Of a stretch of 64,000 nt of DNA, positions 50,889 through 60,128 are shown in pieces. Each line of letters starts with the position of its first letter. Positions within the stretch are counted from its first letter, which is position 1. The stretch comes from Microbacterium sp. USTB-Y. GTDB lineage: Bacteria; Actinomycetota; Actinomycetes; Actinomycetales; Microbacteriaceae. The position numbers were made by a program, and so were the translations under genes. Location of the stretch: assembly GCF_023703415.1 (NCBI RefSeq), contig NZ_JAGMTU010000003.1, forward strand, positions 124,001-188,000, in the 5' to 3' direction. Under the pieces are notes generated by a model that made no database searches, was not told the DNA's origin, and was given only the letters and a program-made list of their open reading frames with translations.

Positions 50889-52856
50889 TCACCAGATCGT
50901 GACGCGCTCCTCGGGGGCGAGCCATAGCCGGTCGCCTTCCGCCACCCCGAACGCGTCGTAGAACGCGTCGATGTTGCGAAGGATCTGGTTGCAGCGGAAC
51001 TCGTTCGGCGAGTGCGGGTCGATCGTGAGCAGGCGGATCGTCTCGGCCTCCCGGCTCTTCTGCTGCCAGACCTGGCCCCAGCTCAGCAGCAGGCGCTGCA
51101 CGCCCGTGTAGCCGTCGATGACCGGGGCCTCGGCACCGCCGAGCGCGATCTCGTAGGCCTTGAGCGCGATGCCGAGGCCGCCGAGGTCGCCGATGTTCTC
51201 ACCGATCGTGAGCGCGCCGTTCACGTGGTGCTCGGCGCCCAGCCCCTCGGGCACGAGGGCGTCGTACTGCGCGATGAGCGATGCGGTGCGCTCCTCGAAG
51301 GCGGCGCGATCCTCGTCCGTCCACCAGTCCTGCAGCTTGCCGTCTCCGTCGTAGCGGCTGCCCTGGTCGTCGAAGCCGTGGCCGATCTCGTGGCCGATCA
51401 CGGATCCGATCCCGCCGTAGTTCGCGGCGGCGTCGCGGCCGGCGTCGAAGAACGGGTACTGCAGGATCGCCGCCGGGAACACGATCTCGTTCATGAGCGG
51501 GTTGTAGTACGCGTTCACCATCTGCGGGGGCATGAACCACTCGTCGCGGTCGATGGGCTTGCCCACCTTGCCGAGCTGGCGGTCGTGCTCGAACCGCCCC
51601 GCGCGACCGGCGTTGCCCACGAGGTCGCCCGCGTCGATGACCACCGCGGAGTAGTCGCGCCAGGTCTTCGGGTGGCCGATCTTCGGGGTGAAGGTGTCGA
51701 GCTTCGCCAGCGCCTTCTCGCGCGTGGCCGGGCTCATCCACTCGAGCGTCGTGATCGACTGGCGGTACGCCTCGAGCAGGTTGCCGATGAGCTCGTCCAT
51801 CGCCGCCTGGGCGGACGGCGGGTAGTGCCGCTCGACGTAGACCTTGCCGACTGCGTCGCCGAGCGAGCCCTCGACGAGCGAGACGCCGCGCTTCCAGCGC
51901 TCGCGGATCGTCGGCACGCCGGTGAGCTCGGTGCCGTAGAACGAGAAGTTCTCCTGCACGATGTCGTCCGTGAGGTACGCGGCGAGGCCGTGCACGACCT
52001 TGGCCCGCAGCCAGGCCTTCCAGTCGTCGAGGCGGTCCGCGACGAGCAGGGATCCGAGGCCCGAGAAGAAGCTCGGCTGGTAGGCGACGACCTCGTCGAA
52101 GGCCGCGGGTCCGGCCGGGCCCGCAACCGCGTCCCGCCAGGGCGCCAGGTCGACCCCGGCGAGCTCCTGCAGCTCGTCCCACGTCTTCAGGTTGTAGGTC
52201 TTGACGGCGTCGCGGCTCTCGACGTTGTCCCAGTGGTGGCCGGCGATCTCGTGCTCGAGCCCGAATGCGCGCTCGGCCTGGTCCGCGGCATCGGTCACGC
52301 CGGCGAGAGCGAGGATCCGCTCCAGGTGCGCCCGGTAGGCGGCACGGGCGCCCTCGAAGCTGTCGAGGCGGTAGTAGCTCTCGTCGGGCAAGGAGAGGCC
52401 CGCCTGCACGGCGAACGGCACGTAGCGCTCGGGGTTGCCCGGATCGGGCTCCACGAAGACCCCGATGAGCGCGGCGATGCCCTGTCGGTCGAGGGACCCG
52501 ACGGTCGCGAGGAACTCGCCGATCGTCGTGATGGCGTCGACGGCCGCCAGCGGCTCCTTCAGCGGCGCGGTGCCGAGCGCGGCGATGCGCTCGGTGTCCA
52601 TGAAGCTCGCGAACAGGTCGCCGATCTTGCGGGCCTCGGTGCCCTCGTCGGCGGTCTGCGCCTCCTCGATGATGGCGCGGACGTCTTTCTCCGCCTGATC
52701 CGCGAGCAGGTGGAACGAGCCCCAGCGCGCCTTGTCGGCGGGGATCTCGGTGTTCTCGAGGAAGGTGTGGTTGACGTGCCGGTAGAGGTCGTCCTGGGGG
52801 CGGATCGCGGGGTCGAAATCGCCGATGGCGAGGCCGGAAGGGAGAACGTCGGTCAT
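50889..52856 (-). CDS. pepO: M13 family zinc metallopeptidase (PepO/neprilysin-like)
   Basis: 655-residue endopeptidase of the neprilysin family, without a signal peptide and so probably cytosolic, like bacterial PepO. The N-terminal M13_N domain (IRPQDDLYRHVNHTFLENTE at the start) fills residues 20-400. The catalytic domain contains NAYYNPLMNEIVFPAAILQ, the zinc motif VIGHEIGHGFDDQGS (HExxH near 495), and the third ligand Glu in GENIGDLGG near 560. The C-terminal NEFRCNQILRNIDAFYDAF is also typical. ATG 52856 is used; -10 TAGGCT lies 7 nt before it on the minus strand. Confidence 0.95.
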   Translation of the reverse strand: MTDVLPSGLAIGDFDPAIRPQDDLYRHVNHTFLENTEIPADKARWGSFHLLADQAEKDVRAIIEEAQTADEGTEARKIGDLFASFMDTERIAALGTAPLKEPLAAVDAITTIGEFLATVGSLDRQGIAALIGVFVEPDPGNPERYVPFAVQAGLSLPDESYYRLDSFEGARAAYRAHLERILALAGVTDAADQAERAFGLEHEIAGHHWDNVESRDAVKTYNLKTWDELQELAGVDLAPWRDAVAGPAGPAAFDEVVAYQPSFFSGLGSLLVADRLDDWKAWLRAKVVHGLAAYLTDDIVQENFSFYGTELTGVPTIRERWKRGVSLVEGSLGDAVGKVYVERHYPPSAQAAMDELIGNLLEAYRQSITTLEWMSPATREKALAKLDTFTPKIGHPKTWRDYSAVVIDAGDLVGNAGRAGRFEHDRQLGKVGKPIDRDEWFMPPQMVNAYYNPLMNEIVFPAAILQYPFFDAGRDAAANYGGIGSVIGHEIGHGFDDQGSRYDGDGKLQDWWTDEDRAAFEERTASLIAQYDALVPEGLGAEHHVNGALTIGENIGDLGGLGIALKAYEIALGGAEAPVIDGYTGVQRLLLSWGQVWQQKSREAETIRLLTIDPHSPNEFRCNQILRNIDAFYDAFGVAEGDRLWLAPEERVTIW

Positions 52857-53119
52857 GGGGATCAGCCTATGCGGGCACTCCGACAAGCTCGACGGATCGC
52901 CCGACGCCGTGGGCGAACGCGCACCGGCTCAGGAGGATCCCGGGAGCGGCGTTCCGGGCGCAGGGGCCGGCCGAGCATCCGTGGTGCACGGCTCCTGGAC
53001 TCGGGGAGCCGACGCTCTTCGTCCTTGCACAGAGGGGGGTCCAAGAGAGTTCTCCACAGCAACAGTTCTTGCGCCTGATCTGGGGTTGGAATGTCGGTGG
53101 TCCGCGGTTTCATGGGGGT

Positions 53120-54640
53120 ATGACATCCACGACGCGTGAGGTTCTGGAGCAGGTCGAGCACCTGTTGCGGGGCATGTGCGCGTCCGACGAGGTCGTGGGG
53201 CAGTTCGAGGGGATCGATGATGCGGAGGCGATCCGGATCCTGCAGGCCTGCGGCCGCGTGCAGCGGCTGATCGACGCGGGGATCACGACGGTCGCTGCTC
53301 GCGCAGCCGAGCGGGATCTGGGTCCCGCTTCCTCGGGGATCAGCACGCGGGCCGGCTGCGCGAACGTGACCGAGCTGCTCCGGCGGGCTCTGCGGGTGGA
53401 TGTCGGCACGGCCCGCCGATACCTGCACGCTGCGGACGCGGTGAGGCGTGACCTGCTGCTCTCGTCCGGGCAGCACGCGGCCGCCCGGTTCGAGGCGCTG
53501 GGGCGGGCCCTTAGGGACGGGGACCTCTCGGTGACGGGGCTGCTCGCCGCGGTCGGGCCGGTCGAGCGGTCCGGGAACAGGATCGACGGGCAGATGCGGG
53601 ACGCGGTCGACGAGATCCTCGCCGCCATGGCCCGCGGAGCAGACCTGCCCGATGAGCATGGTCGCCCGGGACCGGCGCCGTCGACGGACGAGCTCGCGCA
53701 TCACGCGCGGGCTCTGATGCTCGCGCTCGATCCGGACGGGGCGGAACCCGAGGATCGCAGGGCGGAGCGCAACCGGGGGATCACGATCGGCCGGCTCCGC
53801 GACGGAGTGCGGCCGGTCCGCGGCGGGCTGCTGCCCGAGGTCGCGGCCGTGCTCGAGCGGCTGTTCGACGCGTTCAACAACCCGGCCGCCCCGAGCGCCG
53901 CCGACCTCACCGGCCGCCTCGACCCCACCGGCGACGGGGCGCGCGCCGGGGTCCGGTTCGTCGACGACACCGAGGCGCCCGACGCATCGCCGTTCCCCGG
54001 GGGCCCGGCCGCTCCTGCCGACACCCGCACTCGCGCGCAACGCGATCACGACAATCTCGCGGCGATCCTGAACATCGCGGCCGGCCGGCCCGGCGTGCCC
54101 GCCCTCGGCGGCGCCGCACCCACCCTGGTCGTCTCCGTAACCGCGAAGGACTACGCGACCGGCTCGGGGCGGGCGTTCCTCGAGGGCTCTGACATCGACG
54201 TCCCCCTCAGCGTGGCCCGACACACCGCGTGCGCCGGGGGCATCCAACGGGTGCTGTTCGACGACCACGGCCAGATCGTGTCGATCGGCACCACCGCTCG
54301 TGTCTTCACCGCCCTCCAGCGCCGTGCGATCGTGCTCCGCGACCGGGAATGCCTCATTCCCGGCTGCCATACCCCCGCCGCCTGGTGCGAGATCCACCAC
54401 GTCCAAGAGCACGCCGCTGGCGGCCCCACCCATACCAGCAACGGCGTCGCCCTCTGCTGGCAGCACCACCGTACGCTCGAGACGTCCGGCTGGCAGATCC
54501 GAATGCGCCGCGGCGTCCCCGAGCTACGCGGACCGCACTGGTGGGACCCTGCCCGCACCTGGTTCCGGCCACGCACCAGGGGCGGCCTCACCGACGCCCT
54601 GCATCGGGCGCCCGCCGATGCCCTCGCACCACCCGGGTAG
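53120..54640 (+). CDS. DUF222/13E12-type HNH endonuclease domain protein
   Basis: 506-residue member of the actinobacterial DUF222 plus HNH family (13E12 repeat family in mycobacteria). The N-terminal DUF222 region (EVLEQVEHLLRGMCASDEVV and following helices; ASSGISTRAGCANVTELL; AARFEALGRALRDGDLSV) spans about 1-330. The C-terminal HNH nuclease domain has CLIPGCHTPAAWCEIHHVQE, THTSNGVALCWQHHRTLETS, that is two Cys and the His-Asn-His pattern. ATG 53120 follows GGGGG. These genes are usually multi-copy and single-gene units; their role in DNA turnover or mobile DNA is unproven. Confidence 0.92.
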   Translation: MTSTTREVLEQVEHLLRGMCASDEVVGQFEGIDDAEAIRILQACGRVQRLIDAGITTVAARAAERDLGPASSGISTRAGCANVTELLRRALRVDVGTARRYLHAADAVRRDLLLSSGQHAAARFEALGRALRDGDLSVTGLLAAVGPVERSGNRIDGQMRDAVDEILAAMARGADLPDEHGRPGPAPSTDELAHHARALMLALDPDGAEPEDRRAERNRGITIGRLRDGVRPVRGGLLPEVAAVLERLFDAFNNPAAPSAADLTGRLDPTGDGARAGVRFVDDTEAPDASPFPGGPAAPADTRTRAQRDHDNLAAILNIAAGRPGVPALGGAAPTLVVSVTAKDYATGSGRAFLEGSDIDVPLSVARHTACAGGIQRVLFDDHGQIVSIGTTARVFTALQRRAIVLRDRECLIPGCHTPAAWCEIHHVQEHAAGGPTHTSNGVALCWQHHRTLETSGWQIRMRRGVPELRGPHWWDPARTWFRPRTRGGLTDALHRAPADALAPPG

Positions 54641-54690
54641 GAGACAGGCCGGACAGGGAAAGGGCGGGACTCGCCTCGAAGGCCGGACCC

Positions 54691-55851
54691 TCAGACCTCG
54701 CCCGCGTCCCCCATCGGCAGCGTCACCTTCAGGCAGAAGCCGGCGTCCGTGTGCTCGGCGACCACGTCTCCGCCGTGCGCCCGCGCGAGCCCTCGGGCGA
54801 TCGCGAGGCCCAGGCCCGCACCCGAGGCGACCGCGTCGGGCGCGGCGCCGGCGCTGCGGGACGGATCCGAGCGCCAGCCGACCTCGAACATGCGGTCCAG
54901 ATCCTCCACGGCCACGCCGCTGCCGTGATCGAGCACGGCGAGCACGAGCCGGTGCGGCGACGGCGACTCCGCGAAGACGAGGATCTCGGATCCGTCCGGT
55001 GCATGACGCACCGCGTTCGTGAGCAGGTTGACGATCACGCGCGTGAGCTGATGCGGATCGGCCCACAGCACATGCCCCTCGATCCCCTGCTGCACGATCC
55101 GCACACCGTGCTGCCCGGCGGCGGCGCTGACGTCGGCGACCGCGTCGGAGACCACGTCGAGCAGTTCGACCTGCTCCGTGCGCAGTCGGAGGCTGCCGGA
55201 CGTGATGCGCGAGAGCTCGAACAGGTCGTCCACCATCCGCCCCAGGGTGTCGGCCTGTGCTCGCACCTGGCCGGGCAGAGCGGCCGGGTCCGCGAGACCC
55301 GCCTCGGCGGACTCCGCGAGCGCGCGGATCGCGGTGAGCGGCGTGCGCAGGTCGTGCGAGATCCACGCGAGGAACCGGCGGCGGTCGGAGTCGAGTCGCT
55401 CCAGTTCGGCGCGTGCATCGCTGAGCTTCGCGGAGACCTCGGCGAGCTCGGCGGAGAGGTCGTCGAACTCGCGCCAGCCGCTCGCCCCACCGTCGACGAC
55501 GTCGCCGTCGCCGACCCGGCGCACCGCGGCCGTGAGCTCCTGCACCGAGCTGCGCGCCGCTCTCGCGGTGATCCACGCCGTCGCGAGCGCGCACAGAAGG
55601 GCGGCGCCGAGCACCCACACCAGCACCGTGAAGTCGTGCACCGAGAGGTACATCTCTGCGGAGATCGCGAGCACGCCGGTCGCGAGGGCGAGCACCGAGG
55701 CGGCTCCGACCACGACCAGCCGGAATGTGAGCCCCGCACCCCGCGCGCGACGCAGCACCAGCACGGCGACGAGCGTCACGACCGCGGCGCATCCCAGCGC
55801 GGTCAGCACGATGAGCAGCACATCCAGCGCGCCGAGCGGCATCATCGTCAT
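54691..55851 (-). CDS. Sensor histidine kinase
   Basis: 386-residue membrane kinase with two hydrophobic segments (about residues 5-30 and 45-90), a HAMP-like stretch (ARSSVQELTAAVRRVGDGDV), the H-box FLAWISHDLRTPLTAIRAL with the phospho-acceptor His, and an ATP-binding domain. The N-box is VIVNLLTNAVRHAPDG, G1 VLDHGSGVAVEDL and G2 GAGLGLAIARGLARAHGG. Only a short extracytoplasmic loop is predicted, so it may sense a membrane or intracellular signal. It overlaps the response regulator stop (ATGA) and is adjacent to a DM13 lipoprotein/DoxX pair, divergently transcribed, which it may control. Confidence 0.92.
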   Translation of the reverse strand: MTMMPLGALDVLLIVLTALGCAAVVTLVAVLVLRRARGAGLTFRLVVVGAASVLALATGVLAISAEMYLSVHDFTVLVWVLGAALLCALATAWITARAARSSVQELTAAVRRVGDGDVVDGGASGWREFDDLSAELAEVSAKLSDARAELERLDSDRRRFLAWISHDLRTPLTAIRALAESAEAGLADPAALPGQVRAQADTLGRMVDDLFELSRITSGSLRLRTEQVELLDVVSDAVADVSAAAGQHGVRIVQQGIEGHVLWADPHQLTRVIVNLLTNAVRHAPDGSEILVFAESPSPHRLVLAVLDHGSGVAVEDLDRMFEVGWRSDPSRSAGAAPDAVASGAGLGLAIARGLARAHGGDVVAEHTDAGFCLKVTLPMGDAGEV

Positions 55852-56558
55852 GCTCCGGATCCGTCGGCCGAGAACCGGTACCCCGCACCCCACTCGGTGA
55901 GCAGATGCGCAGGCCGACGCGGATCGCGCTCGATCTTCTCGCGCAGCCGCCGCACGTGCACCGTGACCGTCGACCCTTCGCCGAAGGACCAGCCCCAGAC
56001 CTCGCGCAGGATGTCGTCCCTCGAGAGCACCTCGCCGTCGTGCTGCACGAGGTACGCGAGCAGTTCGTACTCGCGCGCGGCGAGCAGCACCTCGTCTCCG
56101 CGCACGTGCACGCGTCTGCGGGCGGGATCCAGCCGGAAGGCGCCACGCACGATCTCCCGGGTCAGGGCTGCCGCGGCACGGGAGCGGCGCAGCAGCGCGT
56201 CCACCCGCAGCAGCAGCTCGCGCAGCGCGAAGGGCTTCACGAGGTAGTCGTCGGCGCCGTTCTCCAGCCCGGCGATGCGCTGCTCGACCTCGCCGAGCGC
56301 GGTCAGCATGATGATCGGCACCGCCGAGCGGGCCCTCGCGTCGCGCGCCAGCTCGTCCCCGCTGATCCCCGGCAGCATGCGGTCGACGATGAGCACGTCG
56401 GGCGGATCCGCGCGCACCGCGCGCTGCGCCGACACCCCGTCGCCGAACGCGTCGACGAGGTAGCCGTTCGCGCCGAGGTAGCGCTCGACCGCCACCCGCA
56501 CGGTGGGATCGTCCTCGACGAGCGCCACCCGGGGCACAGAGGTTCCCGGCGTCTCCAT
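55848..56558 (-). CDS. OmpR/PhoB-family response regulator
   Basis: 236-residue transcription factor. The receiver domain (residues 10-125) has the acidic pair in VALVEDDPTVRV, the phosphorylated Asp in VLIVDRMLPGISGDEL, and Lys in YLVKPFALREL. The C-terminal winged-helix domain (from about 145) contains LAAREYELLAYLVQHDGEVL and VTVHVRRLREKIERDPRRP. The gene starts at ATG 56558, 6 nt after TAGCCT. It is paired with the kinase encoded next and divergent from the DM13/DoxX genes. Confidence 0.94.
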   Translation of the reverse strand: METPGTSVPRVALVEDDPTVRVAVERYLGANGYLVDAFGDGVSAQRAVRADPPDVLIVDRMLPGISGDELARDARARSAVPIIMLTALGEVEQRIAGLENGADDYLVKPFALRELLLRVDALLRRSRAAAALTREIVRGAFRLDPARRRVHVRGDEVLLAAREYELLAYLVQHDGEVLSRDDILREVWGWSFGEGSTVTVHVRRLREKIERDPRRPAHLLTEWGAGYRFSADGSGA

Positions 56559-56564
56559 GCACCG

Positions 56565-56570
56565 AGGCTA
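56565..56570 (-). promoter_or_regulatory. -10 element TAGCCT, 6 nt before the response regulator start
   Basis: Minus-strand TAGCCT, spacer CGGTGC, ATG. Leaderless arrangement. Confidence 0.5.
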
Positions 56571-56710
56571 TCCCCGCCCCGGGATGCGGATCCGAGATCC
56601 TTACGTCCTCGAAAGAACTCCCCTGCGCTCGGTTCTCGGTGCCTAGCGTCGGATCCGTTCACGACCGGCGGCGACCTCGTCGTCGGCGCTTCCCCAGGAA
56701 TGGAGCAATC

Positions 56711-57172
56711 ATGCGCAGGTCCGCACTCGTCCCCTCCTCGATCGGCGTGGCCGTCCTCGCCCTCGGACTGACCCTCGCCGGCTGCAGCTCGACCCCGGGC
56801 GGATCCTCCCCCTCGGCCGACACGATGTCGAGCTCGTCTCCGATGGCATCGTCGTCGCCGATGGATCACCCGTCGATGACCGGGACCTTCATGGGGCTCA
56901 ACGGCAAGGCGGTGAAGGGCACGGTCACCGTGTCGGGATCCGAGCTGGTCCTCAGCGGGTTCTCCTCCGACGAGGGCCCCGATCTGCACGTCTACCTCAC
57001 GAACGGCACCGATGAGGCGGCGGTCTCCGCCGGGAAGCAGATCGACGCCGTGGCCTTCGACAAGGACTCGCAGACGTTCCCGCTGAACGGCGTCGACCCG
57101 TCGATGTACAAGGACGTCGTCATCCACTGCGACAAGGCCAAGGCGGTGTTCGGGGCCGCCGCGCTGTCATGA
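56711..57172 (+). CDS. DM13-domain lipoprotein
   Basis: 153-residue lipoprotein. The signal RRSALVPSSIGVAVLALGLT ends in lipobox AGC near residue 24, followed by a Ser/Pro/Met-rich linker (SSSSPMASSSPMDHPSM) that could bind metal. The rest is a DM13 (electron-transfer DM13) domain with GKAVKGTVTVSGSELVLSGF and the hallmark GPDLHVYLTN, and one Cys (VIHCDKAK) near the end. DM13 proteins are proposed to take part in redox reactions at the membrane. The stop overlaps the DoxX gene start (ATGA). It is divergent from a two-component system. Confidence 0.88.
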   Translation: MRRSALVPSSIGVAVLALGLTLAGCSSTPGGSSPSADTMSSSSPMASSSPMDHPSMTGTFMGLNGKAVKGTVTVSGSELVLSGFSSDEGPDLHVYLTNGTDEAAVSAGKQIDAVAFDKDSQTFPLNGVDPSMYKDVVIHCDKAKAVFGAAALS

Positions 57173-57702
57173 CCGCCGCCGGGGCCCGTGCCGCGCGGGC
57201 CTCCGTGCGACCCGCCGCCCCCGCCCGCGGGATGCTCGTCGTCGCTCTCGCCGGAGCCCTGGCCCGGGTGGCGACGGGGGTGCTGTGGCTCGGCGAGGGG
57301 CTGCTGAAGTACCGGGCCGGATTCGGATCCGCCGACATCCTCCTCGTCGCCCAGGGCGCCGCCGGCAACTCCCGGATCCCGTTCTTCTTCCGCCCGCTCG
57401 GGGCACTCATGCAGGCCGCGCCCGGTCTGTTCGGGTTGGCGATCCCGGCCCTCGAGATCGCGCTCGGGATCCTGCTCGTGCTCGGGCTCGGCCGGGTGAC
57501 GACCACGATCGCCGCGCTCGGATCCATCGCCACGCTGATGCTCTACTGGTCGTCGGATCAGCTCATCGCGCAGTACCCCGCGATGGTGCTGCTCTCGGCC
57601 ATCGTGCTGGCCCTGCCCCGGTCGGGGCGGCTCGGGGTGGCGTGGCTGTGGGAACGCCAGCGCAAGGCGCGGGGGCTCGGTAGGACACCGCCCGTCGTCT
57701 AG
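57169..57702 (+). CDS. DoxX-family membrane protein
   Basis: 177-residue protein with four predicted membrane helices. LARVATGVLWLGEGLLKYRAGF carries the DoxX-type first helix, FGLAIPALEIALGILLVLGL the second, followed by TTTIAALGSIATLMLYWSSD and AMVLLSAIVLALPRSG. It is translationally coupled to the DM13 lipoprotein. DoxX-like proteins are linked with membrane redox or thiol stress. The pair probably works as a membrane redox module, possibly under the adjacent two-component system. Confidence 0.85.
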   Translation: MTAAGARAARASVRPAAPARGMLVVALAGALARVATGVLWLGEGLLKYRAGFGSADILLVAQGAAGNSRIPFFFRPLGALMQAAPGLFGLAIPALEIALGILLVLGLGRVTTTIAALGSIATLMLYWSSDQLIAQYPAMVLLSAIVLALPRSGRLGVAWLWERQRKARGLGRTPPVV

Positions 57703-58232
57703 CGGCGGAACCAGCGCTTCTTCGGCTCCGCGACGGCGGCGGGCGCGGCGGCCACCGCGACCTCTCGGCGCTGCCGCCACGCGGCGATCTCGGCGTCGAC
57801 GTCGCGCGGCCTCGTCACCACGGGCGGGCCGCCCAACAGCTGGCGCCGGGCCTCGATGACCCTGCGGTTGAAGTCCTCCAGCACGGCACGGACATCGGCC
57901 TCCCGGCGCAGCCCGTCAAGCTGGGCATCGAGCTCGCGGTCCTCCACGCGGAGCATGAGCGCAGGCGGGCCGAGGCCGGTGAGGTTCTCGCGCTCGATCT
58001 TCCGCCGGATCCACCAGTCCGGATCGTGGTGGGCGCCGAGTCCGGGGATGGGCTTGCCCGCGCCGGGCAGATCGTCGAACTGCCCCTGCCGGATCGCGAC
58101 CTGGATCGCGGTCTCGACGACCGCGGGCATCGTCTCCGCGTTCAACGTGGACGGCGGGGCCGTCGACTCGGCGGGCGTGGCGCTCAGCAGGCGCTCGGCG
58201 TGCGAGCGGCGTCTCTGTTCGTCGTCGGCCAT
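57699..58232 (-). CDS. DUF1992 (DnaJ-homologue C28-like) protein
   Basis: 177-residue soluble protein. The DUF1992 core is AETMPAVVETAIQVAIRQGQ followed by FDDLPGAGKPIPG and the WWIRRKIERENLTG helix, at about residues 30-100. The Arg-rich C-terminus ends KKRWFRR. The ATG has GGAGGAA upstream. Function unknown. It is convergent with the DoxX gene and shares its last 4 bp. Confidence 0.9.
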   Translation of the reverse strand: MADDEQRRRSHAERLLSATPAESTAPPSTLNAETMPAVVETAIQVAIRQGQFDDLPGAGKPIPGLGAHHDPDWWIRRKIERENLTGLGPPALMLRVEDRELDAQLDGLRREADVRAVLEDFNRRVIEARRQLLGGPPVVTRPRDVDAEIAAWRQRREVAVAAAPAAVAEPKKRWFRR

Positions 58233-58349
58233 GGGTTCCTCCGGTTCTCGTCGGACCTCGGGTGCTCTCAGCCTAACGCCGGCCGGCGGGCGGCGGCCGG
58301 GGGCCGGGAGGAGAGATCGCCGGACGGCCGGGATGTCCGCACGCACCCC

Positions 58350-58355
58350 TAGGCT
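58350..58355 (+). promoter_or_regulatory. -10 element TAGGCT, 6 nt before the MATE gene start
   Basis: TAGGCT, spacer CGTACG, GTG 58362. Leaderless arrangement. Confidence 0.5.
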
Positions 58356-58361
58356 CGTACG

Positions 58362-59711
58362 GTGCCCTCCCCGATCCCGAGCGAGACCCCGAGCGCGGCG
58401 CCGAGCCTGAACCGCGAGATCGTCCGGCTCGCGGTGCCTGCGCTGGGCGCGCTCGTCGCGGAGCCCGCGTTCCTCATGGTCGACGCGGCGCTGGTCGGAC
58501 ACCTGGGCACGACGCCGCTCGCCGGACTCGGCATCGCCTCGGCGATCCTGCAGACCATCGTCGGCCTGATGATCTTCCTCGCCTACTCGACGACCCCCGC
58601 GGTGGCACGACGGTTCGGGGCGGGCGAGCACGGCGATGCGGTGTCGGTCGGCATCGACGGGATGTGGCTCGCCCTGGGTCTCGGCGCGGTGCTCGCGGTG
58701 ATCGGCTCGCTGCTGACCCCCGCCGTGATCCCGCTCTTCGGCGCGAGTCCCGCTGTCGCCGCGCAGGCGAGCGCGTACCTCGTGCCCTCGATGTGGGGGC
58801 TGCCCGCCATGCTCGTCGTCTATGCCGCGACCGGGCTGCTGCGCGGGATGCAGGACACGATGACCCCGCTGTGGATCGCCGGCATCGGCTTCGCGGCGAA
58901 CGCGCTGCTGAACGCCCTGTTCATCTACGGCTTCGGCTGGGGCATCGCCGGATCCGCGTTCGGCACGGTCGTCGCCCAGTGGGGCATGGTCGGCGCCTAC
59001 GTGCTCGTGATCGGCCGCCTCGCCCGCCGTCACGACGCGTCGATCTCCCCCGAGCTGAGCGGGATCCGCGGATCCGCGCGCTCCGGCGGGTGGCTGTTCC
59101 TGCGCACCGTGAGCCTGCGCGTCGCGCTGCTCGCGACCGTGGCCGTCGCGACGGGCATCGGCACGCGCGAGCTCGCCGGCTGGCAGGTCGTGTTCACGGT
59201 GTTCTCCGCCGCGGCGTTCGCCCTCGACGCTCTCGCGATCGCCGCGCAGGCCCTCATCGGCAAGAGCCTGGGAGCCCTGGATCCGAACGGCGCACGGCAC
59301 GTGCTGGCCCGCACCGTCGCGTGGGGCGCCTGGTTCGGGGTGATCGTCGGCGCGCTCATCGCCGCCCTGTCGGCCGTCATCGGCCTCGCCTTCACCGGCG
59401 ACCCGCACCTTGCCGCACTCATCCAGCCGGCGCTGATCGTGCTCGCCATCGCCCAGCCGATCGCGGGCGTCGTCTTCGTGCTCGACGGAGTGCTCATGGG
59501 AGCGGGCGACGCCCGGTACCTCGCCCTCGCAGGCGGACTGAACCTCGTCCCCTTCCTCCCCGCGCTCGCGATCATCGCCGCGACCGGGGTCTCCGGTGTC
59601 GCCGGGCTGGTCTGGCTCGCCGTCGCCTTCTTCGGCGTCTACCTGTGCGCGCGCCTGGTCACGCTCGGCCTCCGCGTGCGCACCGGACGCTGGCTCTCCC
59701 TCGCCGTCTGA
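58362..59711 (+). CDS. MATE family efflux transporter (DinF-like)
   Basis: Cation-coupled multidrug exporter of the MATE family, 449 residues with twelve predicted helices in two similar halves. First-half landmarks are LNREIVRLAVPALGALVAEP, MVDAALVGHLGTTPLAG and FGAGEHGDAVSVG. LRGMQDTMTPLWIAGIGFAA follows helix 4, and the second half includes FALDALAIAAQALIGKSLGA. LIGKSLGALDPNG and the MVDAALVGHLG motif are typical of DinF. The GTG start gives a short Pro/Ser N-terminus. Substrate unknown. Confidence 0.92.
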   Translation: MPSPIPSETPSAAPSLNREIVRLAVPALGALVAEPAFLMVDAALVGHLGTTPLAGLGIASAILQTIVGLMIFLAYSTTPAVARRFGAGEHGDAVSVGIDGMWLALGLGAVLAVIGSLLTPAVIPLFGASPAVAAQASAYLVPSMWGLPAMLVVYAATGLLRGMQDTMTPLWIAGIGFAANALLNALFIYGFGWGIAGSAFGTVVAQWGMVGAYVLVIGRLARRHDASISPELSGIRGSARSGGWLFLRTVSLRVALLATVAVATGIGTRELAGWQVVFTVFSAAAFALDALAIAAQALIGKSLGALDPNGARHVLARTVAWGAWFGVIVGALIAALSAVIGLAFTGDPHLAALIQPALIVLAIAQPIAGVVFVLDGVLMGAGDARYLALAGGLNLVPFLPALAIIAATGVSGVAGLVWLAVAFFGVYLCARLVTLGLRVRTGRWLSLAV

Positions 59712-59838
59712 GCGCGCTCCCGATCCGCACAGGTGCGGTCCGATCAGCGTTTTCCACCGATCACGCCGTCGGAGACCCAACAGCCCGAACGCGTTGCCAA
59801 TCTGGATCGATCCGAGCGACACTGAAGAGGTGCTGACC

Positions 59839-60042
59839 ATGAATGAACCACAGGTGTGGACACTGATCGGAGTGTTCGCAGCCGGCATGTTCGGCATGAT
59901 CACGATCGTGTCGACGATGTTCATCCGGGTGATGCGCTCGGAGATCCATGCGTTGCGGGTCGAACTGGTCGGCGAGATCCGCAACATCGACCGCGACGTC
60001 AACGCCCTCATGAAGCACACGTTCAACATCGACCGGGACTGA
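59839..60042 (+). CDS. Small membrane-anchored protein with coiled-coil tail
   Basis: 67-residue protein from ATG 59839. One hydrophobic helix (VWTLIGVFAAGMFGMITIVS) near the N-terminus is followed by an amphipathic stretch (MRSEIHALRVELVGEIRNID) with heptad-like spacing, ending KHTFNIDRD. Such single-helix, coiled-coil proteins are common next to phage or mobile genes but also in core regions. No family assigned. A GAGG ribosome site lies 8 nt upstream. The interval 60043-60128 holds no gene. Confidence 0.65.
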   Translation: MNEPQVWTLIGVFAAGMFGMITIVSTMFIRVMRSEIHALRVELVGEIRNIDRDVNALMKHTFNIDRD

Positions 60043-60128
60043 CCGCCGACCGTTCCCGCCGGCACTGATGCGACAGTCTCCCCGGGGCGTCGAATCTCGC
60101 GCGAGCCGGATCTGAACCGCGGTGCCGG

